In this document: in pieces, positions 8,931-18,108 of the stretch
How the letters are laid out: each line of letters begins with the position of its first letter
Position numbering within the stretch: position 1 is the first letter of the stretch
From: Chara braunii
Taxonomy: Eukaryota; Streptophyta; Charophyceae; Charales; Characeae
Direction: 5' to 3'
Length of the DNA stretch: 23,594 nt
NCBI GenBank assembly: GCA_003427395.1
Contig: BFEA01000093.1
Span: forward strand, 1,598,023-1,621,616
Notes under the pieces: model-generated
What the model was told of the DNA's origin: nothing
Database searches by the model: none
Seen by the model: only the letters and a program-made list of their open reading frames with translations
Program-made: the position numbers and the translations under genes

Positions 8931-8938
8931 GTTAATCC
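8931..8938. repeat. Target-site duplication, right (GTTAATCC)
   Basis: Exact copy of 8437-8444, immediately after the MITE terminus GGTAACCTAG. Confidence 0.9.
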
Positions 8939-9199
8939 AATATAAATTAGAAGATATTTGTTGTAATACAATGAAAATTTAATGAAAATATTTCATAAAC
9001 TCGTTTAAACTTTCATTCTATTTTGAAGAAATGAATGTAGTTGGAAGGGAAAACTCATATTTAGATAGAAACTTATCAAATAAAACTGAAAATTTTAGAA
9101 TTAGACGAACATTTGAATGATAATTTATAAATATGAAGGATTTTTTTTTATGGAATGTTTTTTCAACTTTCATTTCTCATGTGATTTTTTCTGTTGTTC

Positions 9200-9540
9200 T
9201 ACAATTTAGGTCTCTTATAAGTTTTTTTTCTCAATATGAATATCAGATTTTGTTGGTGTTGGAGTCATGAGGGTAGATTGACGTAGAGTGCACGAGAAAG
9301 GGGTTAGTCAAAGTTTGGTTATGAACCAAATAAAATTATAAAATAACTATTTTGCAAAACAGAGTGTTGCTGAAATTTACACTGGTTTTGACACTTAGTA
9401 AAATAAAAAACTTCGCATTAGTATAAATAACAAAAAAAAGTTTTTCAAATGGAGATACTGTCAAACATTCCATTGGTATTAGGTACTCACGGGCAAAGAA
9501 GGGAAGTAGAAGTGGGAAGATATGAGATAAGTCTTCGTTA
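9200..9540. other. Central spacer of the inverted repeat
   Basis: About 340 bp of AT-rich sequence between the two arms. There is no frame of note and no recognised motif; if the structure is a long-TIR element, this is its non-coding interior. Confidence 0.6.
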
Positions 9541-10048
9541 GCAACAAAAAAATTCCCATAACATATGAAAGTTGAAAAATTAAAAAAACATCATTCATAT
9601 TTAAAATTTATAATTTTAATGTTCGTCAAATTATAAATTTTTCAGTTTTATTTGATAAATCCCCGTCAAAAAATGAGTTTTTCCTTCCAACTACGTCTAT
9701 TTGTTGGAAATGGAATGAAAGCACGGACGAGTTTATGAAATGTCTTGATTAAACTTTCATTATACTACAACAAATATCTTATAATTTATATTTTATTAAG
9801 CTATTTATGACTGAACATCCTTATATAAAATGATAGTTCAATAATAATATTTAATGAACTCATCCAAAGTTTCATTTCATCCCTAACATACAGTTTAAAT
9901 AAGAAGGGATACCCCTATATTGGAAGGAAAATTTTAAAGTAAGATGAAAATTTTTAAGAATTGAATGACAGTTTTAAAGATAGAATGAAAATTTAAAATT
10001 TAGAAGGTAATTTTATTATAGAATGATTATTTATTTTGGATTTTTTAT
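9541..10048 (-). mobile_element. Right arm of the large inverted repeat
   Basis: The reverse complement of this arm matches 8190-9199 without the MITE. At about 9791-9802 it has the unoccupied site (on the minus strand aaatagcttaataaaatataaa) corresponding to the MITE insertion point in the left arm. The arms differ by scattered substitutions and small indels, so the structure is not recent. Confidence 0.88.
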
Positions 10049-10214
10049 TATGTTAAGGACAAATATTAAAAGGAATATTTTTGTATATGCTTGTGATGTA
10101 GGTTATTGTCATTTAGACAGTGTTTGCAAAACACCTGAATTAAGTTGATATAAATATTTGCAATTGTTATCTTTGGATAATAGTTTGGTTTGCCGACTCA
10201 ACTTTCATTTGTTA

Positions 10215-10325
10215 TATGTGCGTCATCTCATATAGTATGACTAACTTACCATATGAACTAATGTCATAATCATAGATATAACTGTATTGTCTCTTTATAG
10301 CAGGACAAACTCACCACCCATGTTA
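10215..10325. repeat. Diverged outlying units of the 59-bp array
   Basis: Two poorly conserved units can be aligned to the consensus: tatatgtgcgtcatctcata... and tctctttatagcaggacaaa followed by ctcaccacccatgtt. They suggest that the array once extended leftwards and was split by the sequence at 10326-11275. Confidence 0.55.
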
Positions 10326-10429
10326 AAACACCGGTCCTCCTGACGTCAGAAAACCTAAGGGGTACCTATAGCGCCGTTTCACAACAAGTACCGGTAGTAC
10401 AGCGTGGAAAACCGGGTGGGCCTCCGTAC

Positions 10430-10617
10430 GGAATTTGCAAAAAACATTGGAAATAAACCAAATTGACGCGGTGAATATTTCACTGTCAAAATGATTTTGT
10501 TTTTCTTATATTTTTTCCTGAAAGATCACGACCTAATCTACAGACCCTCAAATTTTCAGACATTTTGATGTTTTTTCATGAGCACAAAAAATCGGCAAAG
10601 TTGCCGCTTGCGGAATG
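10430..10617. repeat. Dispersed repeat C, copy 2 (first of a tandem pair)
   Basis: Starts near ggaaataaaccaaattgacg and runs through tgaaagatcacgacctaatc, cctcaaattttcagacattt and aatcggcaaagttgccgctt. The next unit begins at 10618 with the same ggaaataaaccaaatyg landmark, giving a tandem period of about 185 bp. Confidence 0.85.
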
Positions 10618-10673
10618 GCGGGATTTGACAAAAATCGGAAATAAACCAAATCGGCGTGACGTATATTTTACCG

Positions 10674-10707
<34 letters not shown>

Positions 10708-11010
10708 NNNNNNNNNNNNNNNNNNNNNNNNNNNNNNNNNNNNNNNNNNNNNNNNNNNNNNNNNNNNNNNNNNNNNNNNNNNNNNNNNNNNNNNNNNNNN
10801 NNNNNNNNNNNNNNNNNNNNNNNNNNNNNNNNNNNNNNNNNNNNNNNNNNNNNNNNNNNNNNNNNNNNNNNNNNNNNNNNNNNNNNNNNNNNNNNNNNNN
10901 NNNNNNNNNNNNNNNNNNNNNNNNNNNNNNNNNNNNNNNNNNNNNNNNNNNNNNNNNNNNNNNNNNNNNNNNNNNNNNNNNNNNNNNNNNNNNNNNNNNN
11001 NNNNNNNNNN

Positions 11011-11044
<34 letters not shown>

Positions 11045-11160
11045 TTTTTTCCCCCTGAAAGATCACGACCTAATCTATAGACCCTCAAATTTTCAGACAT
11101 TTTGATGGTTTTTTATGAGCACAAAAAATCTGCAAGGTTGCCGCTTGCAAAATGGCAGGA
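10618..11160. repeat. Dispersed repeat C, copy 3, interrupted by the gap
   Basis: The left half (10618-10677) and right half (11050-11160) together make one unit nearly identical to copy 2. The unit is broken in its T-rich middle by two T runs and 303 N. Without the N and one of the two T runs the unit length would be close to that of copy 2. Confidence 0.8.
10708..11010. other. Assembly gap (303 N) inside a poly-T run
   Basis: N bases at 10708-11010, preceded by T29 then A (10678-10707) and followed by T29 then A (11011-11040). The identical edges suggest the two contigs stop in, and may overlap across, the same homopolymer. Frames read through this gap are meaningless. Confidence 0.98.
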
Positions 11161-11279
11161 TTGGACCCGTCGGCCTTCGTACAACCCGGCGCCTATGTAC
11201 GGTCGCCGCCCCTCCGTACAACCCGGCCCTAACTCACAAGGACTAGGGGTTTTCGGTGGCGGGGGGACCGGTGGTTTAA

Positions 11280-11705
11280 TTTATAATTATATGTGAGTCG
11301 AGATTTCTATTAAAATAGGTTTATCACCCGTGTCAATTCATATAAATATATGTAAGTCGTTTCTTCTAGTAGGATAGACTCACCACCCATATCAATTTAT
11401 ATAGATATATGCGAGTCGTATTTGATCACGGAATGAGTTCACCACCCATATCAATTCATATAATTATATGCAAGTTGACTCTTCAAGTGAGATGGGTTCA
11501 CCACTTATATCAATTCATATAATTATATACAAGTCGTCCCTTTCAGTGAGATAGACTCACCGTCCGCATCAATTCATATCGAGATACGCGGGTGTCCTAT
11601 ATACTAAGATAGACCCACTACCCATATCAATTAATATAATTATATATGAGTCATCCCTTGTAGTTTGATCAGTTCAACATACCTATAAGTTCATATAGTT
11701 ATATG
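11280..11705. repeat. 59-bp tandem array, left block
   Basis: The anchor caatt/agttcata recurs at 11334, 11393, 11452, 11511, 11570, 11628 and 11686, a period of 58-59 bp. Units resemble gagtcgtcccttctagtg followed by ggatagactcaccacccat and an AT core. In several units the core is CATATAATTATATG, a perfect palindrome. The array is cut at 11706 by MITE-2. Confidence 0.93.
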
Positions 11706-12214
11706 TTAGGTAGCAAATCCGGATATTCGACATATCGATTTTATCCGAAATTTTCAATCCGGATGAATTTTTTAGATTAATTTTGAATATGAAAAATCCG
11801 ATCCTGTGTAAAATATTTTTTTTTACCGAAAAACAAAATTCAAAAAATATGGGAAAAAATTATGTTGTTCATATCAATGATGTGAACAACTTTTGACTTG
11901 AGGTTATCTTTGATATCTCAACAGATGTGAAGATAACAAATAAAAAAGAACAAGAAAATAATATTTAGATAACAATTTATAGAATGAATTAAGCATTCCC
12001 CTTCTAAACCCCTTTATTCCCTACCTTACCCCCTTGGAACTTTTCAATGCCCTATCAAACTCTTCATGAAATAGAAACGTAGTTTTATTGTATTTTACAT
12101 GCACAATATCACCTTTTGTTTTTTTATCATCCGGATGTCCGGATGATCCTACCCCCAATCATCCGACAAGATAATCCGACCAAATTGTTCGGCCAGATAA
12201 CTGATGCTGCCTAG
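11706..12214. mobile_element. hAT-like MITE (MITE-2), 509 bp, inside the array
   Basis: Begins TTAGGTAGCA and ends TGCTGCCTAG (reverse complement CTAGGCAGCA), so the 10-bp terminal repeats differ at two positions. It is flanked by exact 8-bp direct repeats GTTATATG at 11698-11705 and 12215-12222; the target lies within the AT core of a 59-bp unit. Subterminal ATCCGGAT and ATCCGA motifs recur at both ends, including a near-perfect palindrome at 12126-12147. No transposase frame is present. Its termini (YTAGGYAGCA) resemble those of MITE-1 (CTAGGTTACC), so the two may share a transposase lineage despite different subterminal motifs. Confidence 0.88.
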
Positions 12215-12229
12215 GTTATATGCGATGTC

Positions 12230-12748
12230 GAGCGCATCGGCTCCCGCCTTTTTGCAAAGGCGAGAGCCCTCCCGGCCATGTCACGGAGGAGTTTAACAAA
12301 ATCAAAATTCAGAGACAACTCGGGAACGATGCCTAACTAATCCCGCGAGTCGCTGAGACGGCCTAGGTTGCGTCGTCCCTTCGCCTCTCGGGCCGAGTGT
12401 GTCAGCTGTACATCCCTCGGTCCCCTACGACATGATAGGTTCCCGTGGGGCATAAACTTTCCTTTCTTAAGGAGTTGTCACCACCCTTAGGGGTGTATCT
12501 CTACCGAGCTACTGACTCACGTGCGAAAGTTTTTGTGTAGTATAGATACGTTTGGTTAACACCAAGTGGACTCGAGCGTCGTTCGTTTCTAGGGCGTTGA
12601 TCTCCTAGGTGCAGAGCAGACGTCGGTCGACTAGGACGGTCTCAACCAAGCGTGATACCCAAATCTTCCTAGTCCCTTAGACACACCGTCAAAATAAAAT
12701 TAAAACATCCACATATAATTACATCAAAGGAAATCGACCGTAGTCGAC
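12230..12748. repeat. Insertion carrying dispersed repeat D, copy 2
   Basis: After the MITE-2 duplication only a few bases of array (cgatgtcg) remain before GC-richer sequence begins. Repeat D homology to 7170-7450 occupies about 12375-12685. A small hairpin (gctcccgccttt / aaaggcgagagc) lies at about 12241-12269. The array resumes at about 12749 with gagtcatccctt. Exact ends and a target duplication could not be fixed. Confidence 0.65.
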
Positions 12749-13345
12749 GACGAGTCATCCCTTAAGTTAAGATAGACTCACTACCCGTATCAATTAATAT
12801 AATTATATTAGAGTCCTCCCTTTTCATGGGATGAGTTCACCACAAGTATCAGTTCATACAATTATATATAAGTAATCCCTTATAGTAAAATAGGTTCAAT
12901 ACTTGGTTCGTATAATTATAAGTAGGTTTAGTGGAATGGGTTTACCACCTATATCAGTTCATATAGATAAATGCAAAAAATCCCTTCTAGTGGAATTAAT
13001 TCACCACCGTTATCAATTCATATAATTACATACAACTCGTCCCTTCTGATGAAATGGACTCACCACCCGTATCAATTCGTACAATCTTATGTGAGTCGTC
13101 CATTATAGTGGGATGAGATCACCACCCCTATCAATTCATATAGCTATATGCGAGTTTTCCGTTATAGTGAGATGACCTCACCATTCATCTCAATTCATAT
13201 AATTATTTGCAAGTTATCTCTTATAGAGAGATGTATTCACTACGTATATTCGTTTGTATAGATATATGCAAATCATATTTTATACTGAAATAGGCTTATC
13301 ACTCTGCCTTATCTAGATGATTATAATGATACGTGAGTCAGCCCT
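12749..13345. repeat. 59-bp tandem array, right block
   Basis: Anchors at 12791, 12850, about 12954, 13014, 13073, 13132 and 13191 keep the 59-bp period; one or two units near 12900-12950 have deletions. Units degrade towards 13345. Together with the left block it makes at least 15 recognisable units. Confidence 0.92.
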
Positions 13346-13621
13346 ACCAGAATTAACCCACCATGCTTTTAATATATATATATTTCACATTCGGTTCATT
13401 TCATTGTATAGTTTAATCCTTAAACACCTTCAAACCCACACCCACGTAGAAAATAAGACGTCATGACTGAACATCATACTAAAACAATGCAGGTTGACGA
13501 AAGTGAAATTAACTGAGTCTACCATAAACTTTAGCAGAGAATGACAATGCGAAGTTATGACAAACATGCTTATAAATAACTTTACCCAAATAAATGTATT
13601 GAAAAATAGAGACTCACCTAC

Positions 13622-13728
13622 CTTTCCTTTGGAAAATTTGGCAGAGCTTCCGCGGTTGATGGGCAAGTCTTGTCGTAGTAGACATAGTGGAACTGCACAA
13701 TCTGACCAAGATAAGACCCGTCAGCAAT
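13622..13728 (-). pseudogene. Possible class III peroxidase N-terminal exon
   Basis: The minus strand, open from a TAG just beyond 13728, reads ...IVQFHYVYYDKTCPSTAEAL PNFPKE and is followed by a good donor (AG|GTAGGTGAG, 13613-13621). YYDKTCPsxAEA resembles the mature N-terminus of secreted plant peroxidases (FYxxTCPxAExIV), whose Cys forms the first disulphide. No signal peptide start, distal His region or further exons were found in the neighbourhood, so this is at best a fragment or one exon of a degenerate gene. Chance resemblance over 15 residues is possible. Confidence 0.25.
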
Positions 13729-14108
13729 CTACCTATCTCATAAGTATGATCAGAATAACCGGAGTACAAATGGCAGAACAAAGTTCGAGACTCTCAAAAT
13801 GTTGGAGGGATTCTCCACTGCAGTTCTGGTAGTCGAAGTGAAGACGAGGCAAGATGCAGACTTGATGACCCTCTTGTTGGGGTTTGCCTATTTTGGGATA
13901 AGGCGACCACATTTTTAAAACCACTACTATAAAAGACTTGTACAAATATACGTACGGTCATCGAAGCAACTTTTTTTTTGCAAATAGTGAGGGCAACCCT
14001 TTTACAGTCCTCACTTCTGTTGTACTGTCATCGTAGCAACTCTTTGCTTATTTATAGTTATTTTCATATATATGTAGTCCCTTCATCCTTTCAAATAACA
14101 GGGGTATA
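13729..14108. other. Intergenic, short local repeats only
   Basis: Short frames on both strands (for example 13557-13832 plus) have no recognised features. GTCATCGWAGCAACT occurs twice 70 bp apart (13957, 14027), with AGTGAGG/CCTCACT inverted between them. Confidence 0.4.
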
Positions 14109-14972
14109 AACGATGGCATTTTTGCCGAACTTGACAAGTTTGATTGCTGCCTATCTGTTCAAAAGGGAGTTGCTTTCAATGTAGTAGGGTATGTACTCTC
14201 CTTCGTACCTATGATTTTTGTTTTTCGTGTCTGATTTTCATGCCTTGGTTATACACTGTTGTTTGTTGTCCTATTTCACCAAATCTTTAGTGATGAGAAC
14301 GTGAACACGATATCCTTTGAATATATTGGATGTTTCCTATGACATTCTCTTTCAATTTCCTTCATTTTCTTAAGGTTCAATTGTTGGCCCTTTTCCCTTG
14401 TAGGTCTGATCTCTTGATTTTCATGACTTTGAAATGAGCACTAATCCAATGCTTTTGTCCGTCACCTTATGTTACAACGCGTGGCAGGGTTGTTTATTCT
14501 CTCTATTACCTCTGTCTCATGTTTATCCGTCATAGGATTGCCGATTTTGTCCGGTGATGATACCTTTGCTTCCTGCCATTTACTCTACTATTTGGGCATA
14601 TATATTTATTTTGTCTGATACCTATGTCCCCTTTCTGACTGTAAGAGGGTTGTCGATCTTGCCTGATGGTGATACCTCTGTTTTTTGCCATTTTCTCTAC
14701 TATTCTCCTCCTTTAGGCGTACAATCTGAGTTTTTATCTGCACTTTTGTTATTTGTACTACTAATAGATGGATGAAGCACAACAACATTTTACGTTCCTA
14801 AAGGTCAAACACTTAACAAAAACAAAAAAGAAAAATTATTGACTAAGTGATGTTCAAAGTTTTGTTTGACAATCCCAATGCCATAAATAATGAGGACGTG
14901 CCCTATCATACAAGTACGGAATCAGGTGAGCATACTTTCACTGCTCTCCACGCTGGTGACACCTTCAACTAG
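14109..14972 (+). pseudogene. Possible p24/GOLD-domain gene fragments
   Basis: Two separate pieces read like parts of an emp24/gp25L (p24) cargo receptor of the early secretory pathway. At 14112-14188, DGIFAELDKFDCCLSVQKGV followed by AFNVVG precedes a gtatgt donor; p24 proteins begin with a similar F-x-L-x(n)-C-x(n)-G-x-x-F pattern. At 14850-14972 a 40-codon frame contains FDNPNAINNEDVPYH and ESGEHTFTALHAGDTF, similar to the family's DP.G...Y......G.F.FTA...G.Y pattern. The usual following CF motif is absent and a TAG comes next. The middle exon, transmembrane segment and tail were not found. A degenerate copy, or exons I cannot join, are equally possible; similarity may be fortuitous. Confidence 0.25.
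14530..14705. repeat. Two-copy tandem repeat, about 112 bp
   Basis: gccgattttgtccggtgatg (14540) and gtcgatcttgcctgatggtg (14652) begin parallel segments that continue through atacctytg, tgccattt and ctctactatt. Moderately diverged. Confidence 0.8.
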
Positions 14973-15129
14973 TTGGCTTCTGTCAAGGAGCATGGAGGTG
15001 GAAATGAGATCCTCGAGGTGCAATCAGTCTTTTGAGTGAACTCGTCACTTGTTGTGGGAATACCCAACTTCAAAATGTATTTGGCGTTGATGGAAAAATC
15101 ACTAGAGAGATTTTGCAGAGCAATCTCTC

Positions 15130-15950
15130 AGTGAGACCTTGCCAACCTGGGTAGGGATTCTCAATGATACAGGTTTTCCCTTGTTTTTTATCACCCAAGC
15201 TTGTAGGGGACTTCCACATCATGATAATTTTTTCATTCAACTATACCAACTTGTTTAAATGAAGTTTGCAGTGCCAACATTCCACTTTTTGAAAACCACT
15301 AAAGAACATTTGTAGAAGTTCACAGTCCATATTGCCTTCAGTGAGACCTTGCCAACATGAGTAGGGATTCTCAATTATGCAGTCGTTTCCTTGTTTTCTA
15401 TCACCCAAGCTTGTAGGGGACTGTTCCACATCATGATAACTTTTCCATTCAACTATACCAACCTATTTAAATAAAGTTTGCAATGTCAACATTCCACTTT
15501 TTTAAAACCACTAGAGAACATTTGTAGAAGTTTACAGCCCATATTGTCTTCCTCAGTGAGACTTTGCCGACCTGGGTAGGGGTTCTCAATGATAAGGTTT
15601 TTTCCTTGTTTTCTATCACCCAAGCTTGTAGGGGACTGCTCTACATCATGATAACTTCTCCATTGGACTATACCAACCTGTTTAAATAAAGTTTTCAGTG
15701 CCAACGTTCTACTTTCTTAACAGTCCATATTGCCTTAAGTGAGACCTTGCCAACCTGGGTAGGGATTCTCAATGATGCAGTGTTTTCCTTGTTTTCTATC
15801 ACCCAAACTTGTAGGGGACTGTTCACATCATAATAATTTTTCTTTTCAACTATACCACACTGTTTAAATGAAGTTTGCAGTGCCAACATTCCACTTTTCT
15901 AAAACCACTAGATAACATTTGTAAAAGTTTACAACCCATGTTGCCTTCCT
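15130..15950. repeat. Four-copy tandem repeat, about 210 bp
   Basis: The anchor cttgtaggggact starts at 15200, 15410, 15625 and 15808 (steps of 210, 215 and 183; the last is shortened by an internal deletion after the acttt run). Other shared blocks are cagtgagaccttgccaacct, gtagggattctcaatgat, ccttgttttctatcaccca and aaccactagagaacatttgt. Each unit opens a similar minus-strand frame of 60-70 codons; since these derive from the repeat and no domain is recognised, they are not annotated as genes. Confidence 0.93.
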
Positions 15951-17479
15951 ACTTTTTGTTTGCCACATATCATGTGTCAGGCGGGTTTAAGCCTTTCATG
16001 CCTAATATAATTTTTCATGTCAGCAAAATATAATTAATGAGTACGCATTAATGCTCTTCCATATTTCGGAATCAGAAAACTGTCATTTCATTTTCTCTAA
16101 CAGACTAAATAAGGGAGGCTAAAATCCTCAATTTTCACAATCCCTCTTTGCACTCAGGGTTGACCGAAGGATTCTAATGACTCAGGGTTGACCGAAGGAA
16201 CCTCAGTAGCCCACTAAAAATTAGCCATAGTTTTTTTTTAAATCTGCCTCAGTTGGTGACAAATCCTCTATTAAGATCACTTGTCATCTCAAAATAGCAA
16301 TATCTGCAAGAGGTTTTTTGTCTTTTAGCCGTAGTCTATATCATTTCACGACCATGTATAATTGAATATGGAGGACCAATTTGGTCTTGCCTTGGCGGGT
16401 GAAAGGTGGGTGTTGTTAGGTTTTCTACCTGCACAAAAATAGGGAAAAAGTGGAAGGGACTATGTGACCCATGTAACTCACAACCTACTCCGTGAGATTA
16501 TTTGGAAAGACTGAAACATTGCGATGTCGGTGCGAATACCCTTACAAGGGTATCCGCCCTGGTTTTTGGAAATGACAAGAAGAACGAGTTTGATTTAAGG
16601 TTGAAGTACATCGCGTCGTCTGCGGTTGTATTTATACTACGGGAACAAAGTAGCTGGCTAGGAATAAAGAGTGTGTGGGCGCGCAAATTTAAGGTGCACG
16701 TGATCTCTTTTCTTTGTTGGTGATTGTGAAGTCGGAGTGGTTGTTGGCCAAATTTTATTTTTGATTAAACTAGGATTAAAAGTGTTTGTCTTTTGATTGG
16801 TACGCTTGACCAAGACATGTGCGCTCGTGCGGAGGACGAGATCGACGATCAGGTGGTTTAAAGTAACTATAAGGGTATGTGAAGGAATAGACGCGCGATA
16901 GGCGCGACGCTTGACGACCATGGGTTTAGACGATAGGTCAAGAGAGTGTAGCGTTGGAGCTTTTCAGAGGACTTGCGGCCCGCATGATACCCGCTTATAT
17001 AAGTGCCCGCTAATGCTAAGCTCAGCCTAGGGCCTAGCGCTATTGGTGACGGTATCGGACTTTCATCACGGAGATATGGGGATCGAGACCAACAGGCAAA
17101 AACATAAGAGTATTGGAGTGGCGTGGAGAGACCGAGGGGTGGAGGAACCGGTGGGGCTATCCCCCTTGATGTTGTCGTCATCGGAGCCAGAGAGGTATTA
17201 GCGGTTCCTTTTTCTTCGCCTTTTGTTTTTGGCGTTATCTTTTCCTAAAATATTTATTTTTTTACTTCTTTATTATTATTATTATTATCGTTGTTGTTAT
17301 TTCGCGTTCTGGTTTTCTTTGAATTGGGCGAGACGTCGGATTTAAAGGACGTCGACGAGACTGACGAGTTGGCTCAGATGGTGTGAACTTTGACTTTGAG
17401 CCTACGTGCCGGGGACGTCGAGGCAGTCGGGGACCTTGTGCTCGCGCCTCTTTTGGCTGGCTGCGGGGCGGTGGTGTGT
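15951..17479. other. No recognised gene; small repeats
   Basis: Contains a 28-bp tandem step (16152-16199) and a (TTA)n run at about 17266-17288. G+C rises from about 16400 onwards. A frame at 16502-16723 (73 codons) and minus-strand frames at 16658-17181 show no recognisable domain. A TATATAA at about 16996 could be a promoter element for something downstream, but nothing supports it. Confidence 0.4.
16152..16199. repeat. 28-bp tandem duplication
   Basis: ACTCAGGGTTGACCGAAGGA occurs exactly at 16152 and 16180, separated by eight bases. Confidence 0.95.
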
Positions 17480-17750
17480 TCAGAATGTTGGTAAGAGCCC
17501 TCTATCCCGCAGTCTGGAGACACAGACCGAGGAGGTCGACGTGCATGCGAGTCAGTGGGTGATTCAACCTACGAAGTCTAGGGAGCCGGAGTGGCGGGGA
17601 CCTTTCGAATGTGAGCCACCTGCCAACAACTGATTGTCGCTGGGAGCCTGAGCGCGAGCATGCCTGTTGGGCCCCAAAAGATGGTGGACCATGCCCGAGA
17701 GCAGTAGAGACGAGAAGCTCAAGGCATTGTGGGGAGCTCTCGCAGTGCTG
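17480..17750 (+). pseudogene. 25S rRNA-derived segment, forward (block A)
   Basis: Diverged but unmistakable nuclear large-subunit rRNA: gtctggagacacagaccgag corresponds to the conserved GTCTTGAAACACGGACCAAG, cgtgcatgcgagtca to the following GTGCGAGTCA, gcgagcatgcctgttgggcc to GAGCATGCCTGTtGGGACC, and caaaagatggtggaccatgc to CGAAAGATGGTGAACTATGC. Changes hit near-invariant positions and helix partners without compensation, so it is a pseudogene. The block ends near ggagctctcgcagtgctg, which matches GGAGGCTCGCAGCGGTTCTG of many eukaryotes. Confidence 0.88.
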
Positions 17751-17755
17751 CCGTG

Positions 17756-18108
17756 GGCTGCGGGTCACAGGGAACGCCTCTCCACTCCGGTTTCCAAAGT
17801 TCTCATTAGAGTATTCACTACTGCCACTAAGATCTGCGCTGAGATCCGCTTCGCTTAGGTTTATACTGCGGGCTCTGCAACAGGCCCAACACCCTCCGTC
17901 TACTCGGTGTGTCAGAACTGCCAAGGAAGTTCAGTATGGGCCGCGAGCTCCAATAGCCAGCCACTGCTAGGGGCGGGTGGATTCCGTAGATAGGGTGTTA
18001 CACACTCCTTAGCGAATTTCGGCTTCCATGACCACCGTCTTGCTGTTTGTATCAACCAACACCCGCTGGGGTGTCTGGGTTAGCACGCAGAGTGGTGCTG
18101 GCAAGGGC
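17756..18108 (-). pseudogene. 25S rRNA-derived segment, inverted (block B)
   Basis: Its reverse complement matches a later part of 25S. On the plus strand one reads caaagttctcattagagtat then tcactactgccactaagatc (conserved AGATCTTGGTGGTAGTAG and ATTCAAATGAGAACTTTG inverted), acacactccttagcg, tccatgaccaccgtcttgct, atcaaccaacacc and ggttagcacgcag. In intact 25S this region lies a few hundred nucleotides downstream of blocks A and C and in the same orientation. Here it is flipped and sits between them. Block edges are approximate. Confidence 0.88.

Larger units (their letters stand above)
8190..9199 (+). mobile_element. Left arm of a large inverted repeat (foldback or long-TIR element)
   Basis: Read forward, this arm matches the reverse complement of 9541-10048 over its whole length, for example aataatcattctrtaataaa, ggtatcccttcttattt, atttcataaactcgt, gtagttggaaggraaaactc, atcaaataaaactgaaaa and tttttcaactttcat. 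The arm is about 516 bp once the MITE and one target duplication (494 bp) are removed. No coding region is seen. The layout (long arms around a short centre) suits a non-autonomous foldback or Mutator-like element, but I could not define its ends or target duplication. Confidence 0.88.

Noticed and set aside
10565-11105. Frames of 130-158 codons through the N run
   Set aside because: Made of poly-Phe/poly-Lys and unknown bases.
11280-13345. CRISPR-like array (regular 59-bp period)
   Set aside because: Units are homologous along their whole length with no unique spacers, the repeats are degenerate, and the context is eukaryotic.
15241-15889. Three similar minus-strand frames of 62-72 codons
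   Set aside because: They are copies of one chance frame in the 210-bp tandem repeat; no domain or conserved start context supports a gene.
17406-17970. Frames of 60-140 codons on both strands
   Set aside because: They lie mostly in 25S rRNA-derived sequence, which explains the conservation and composition better than coding.
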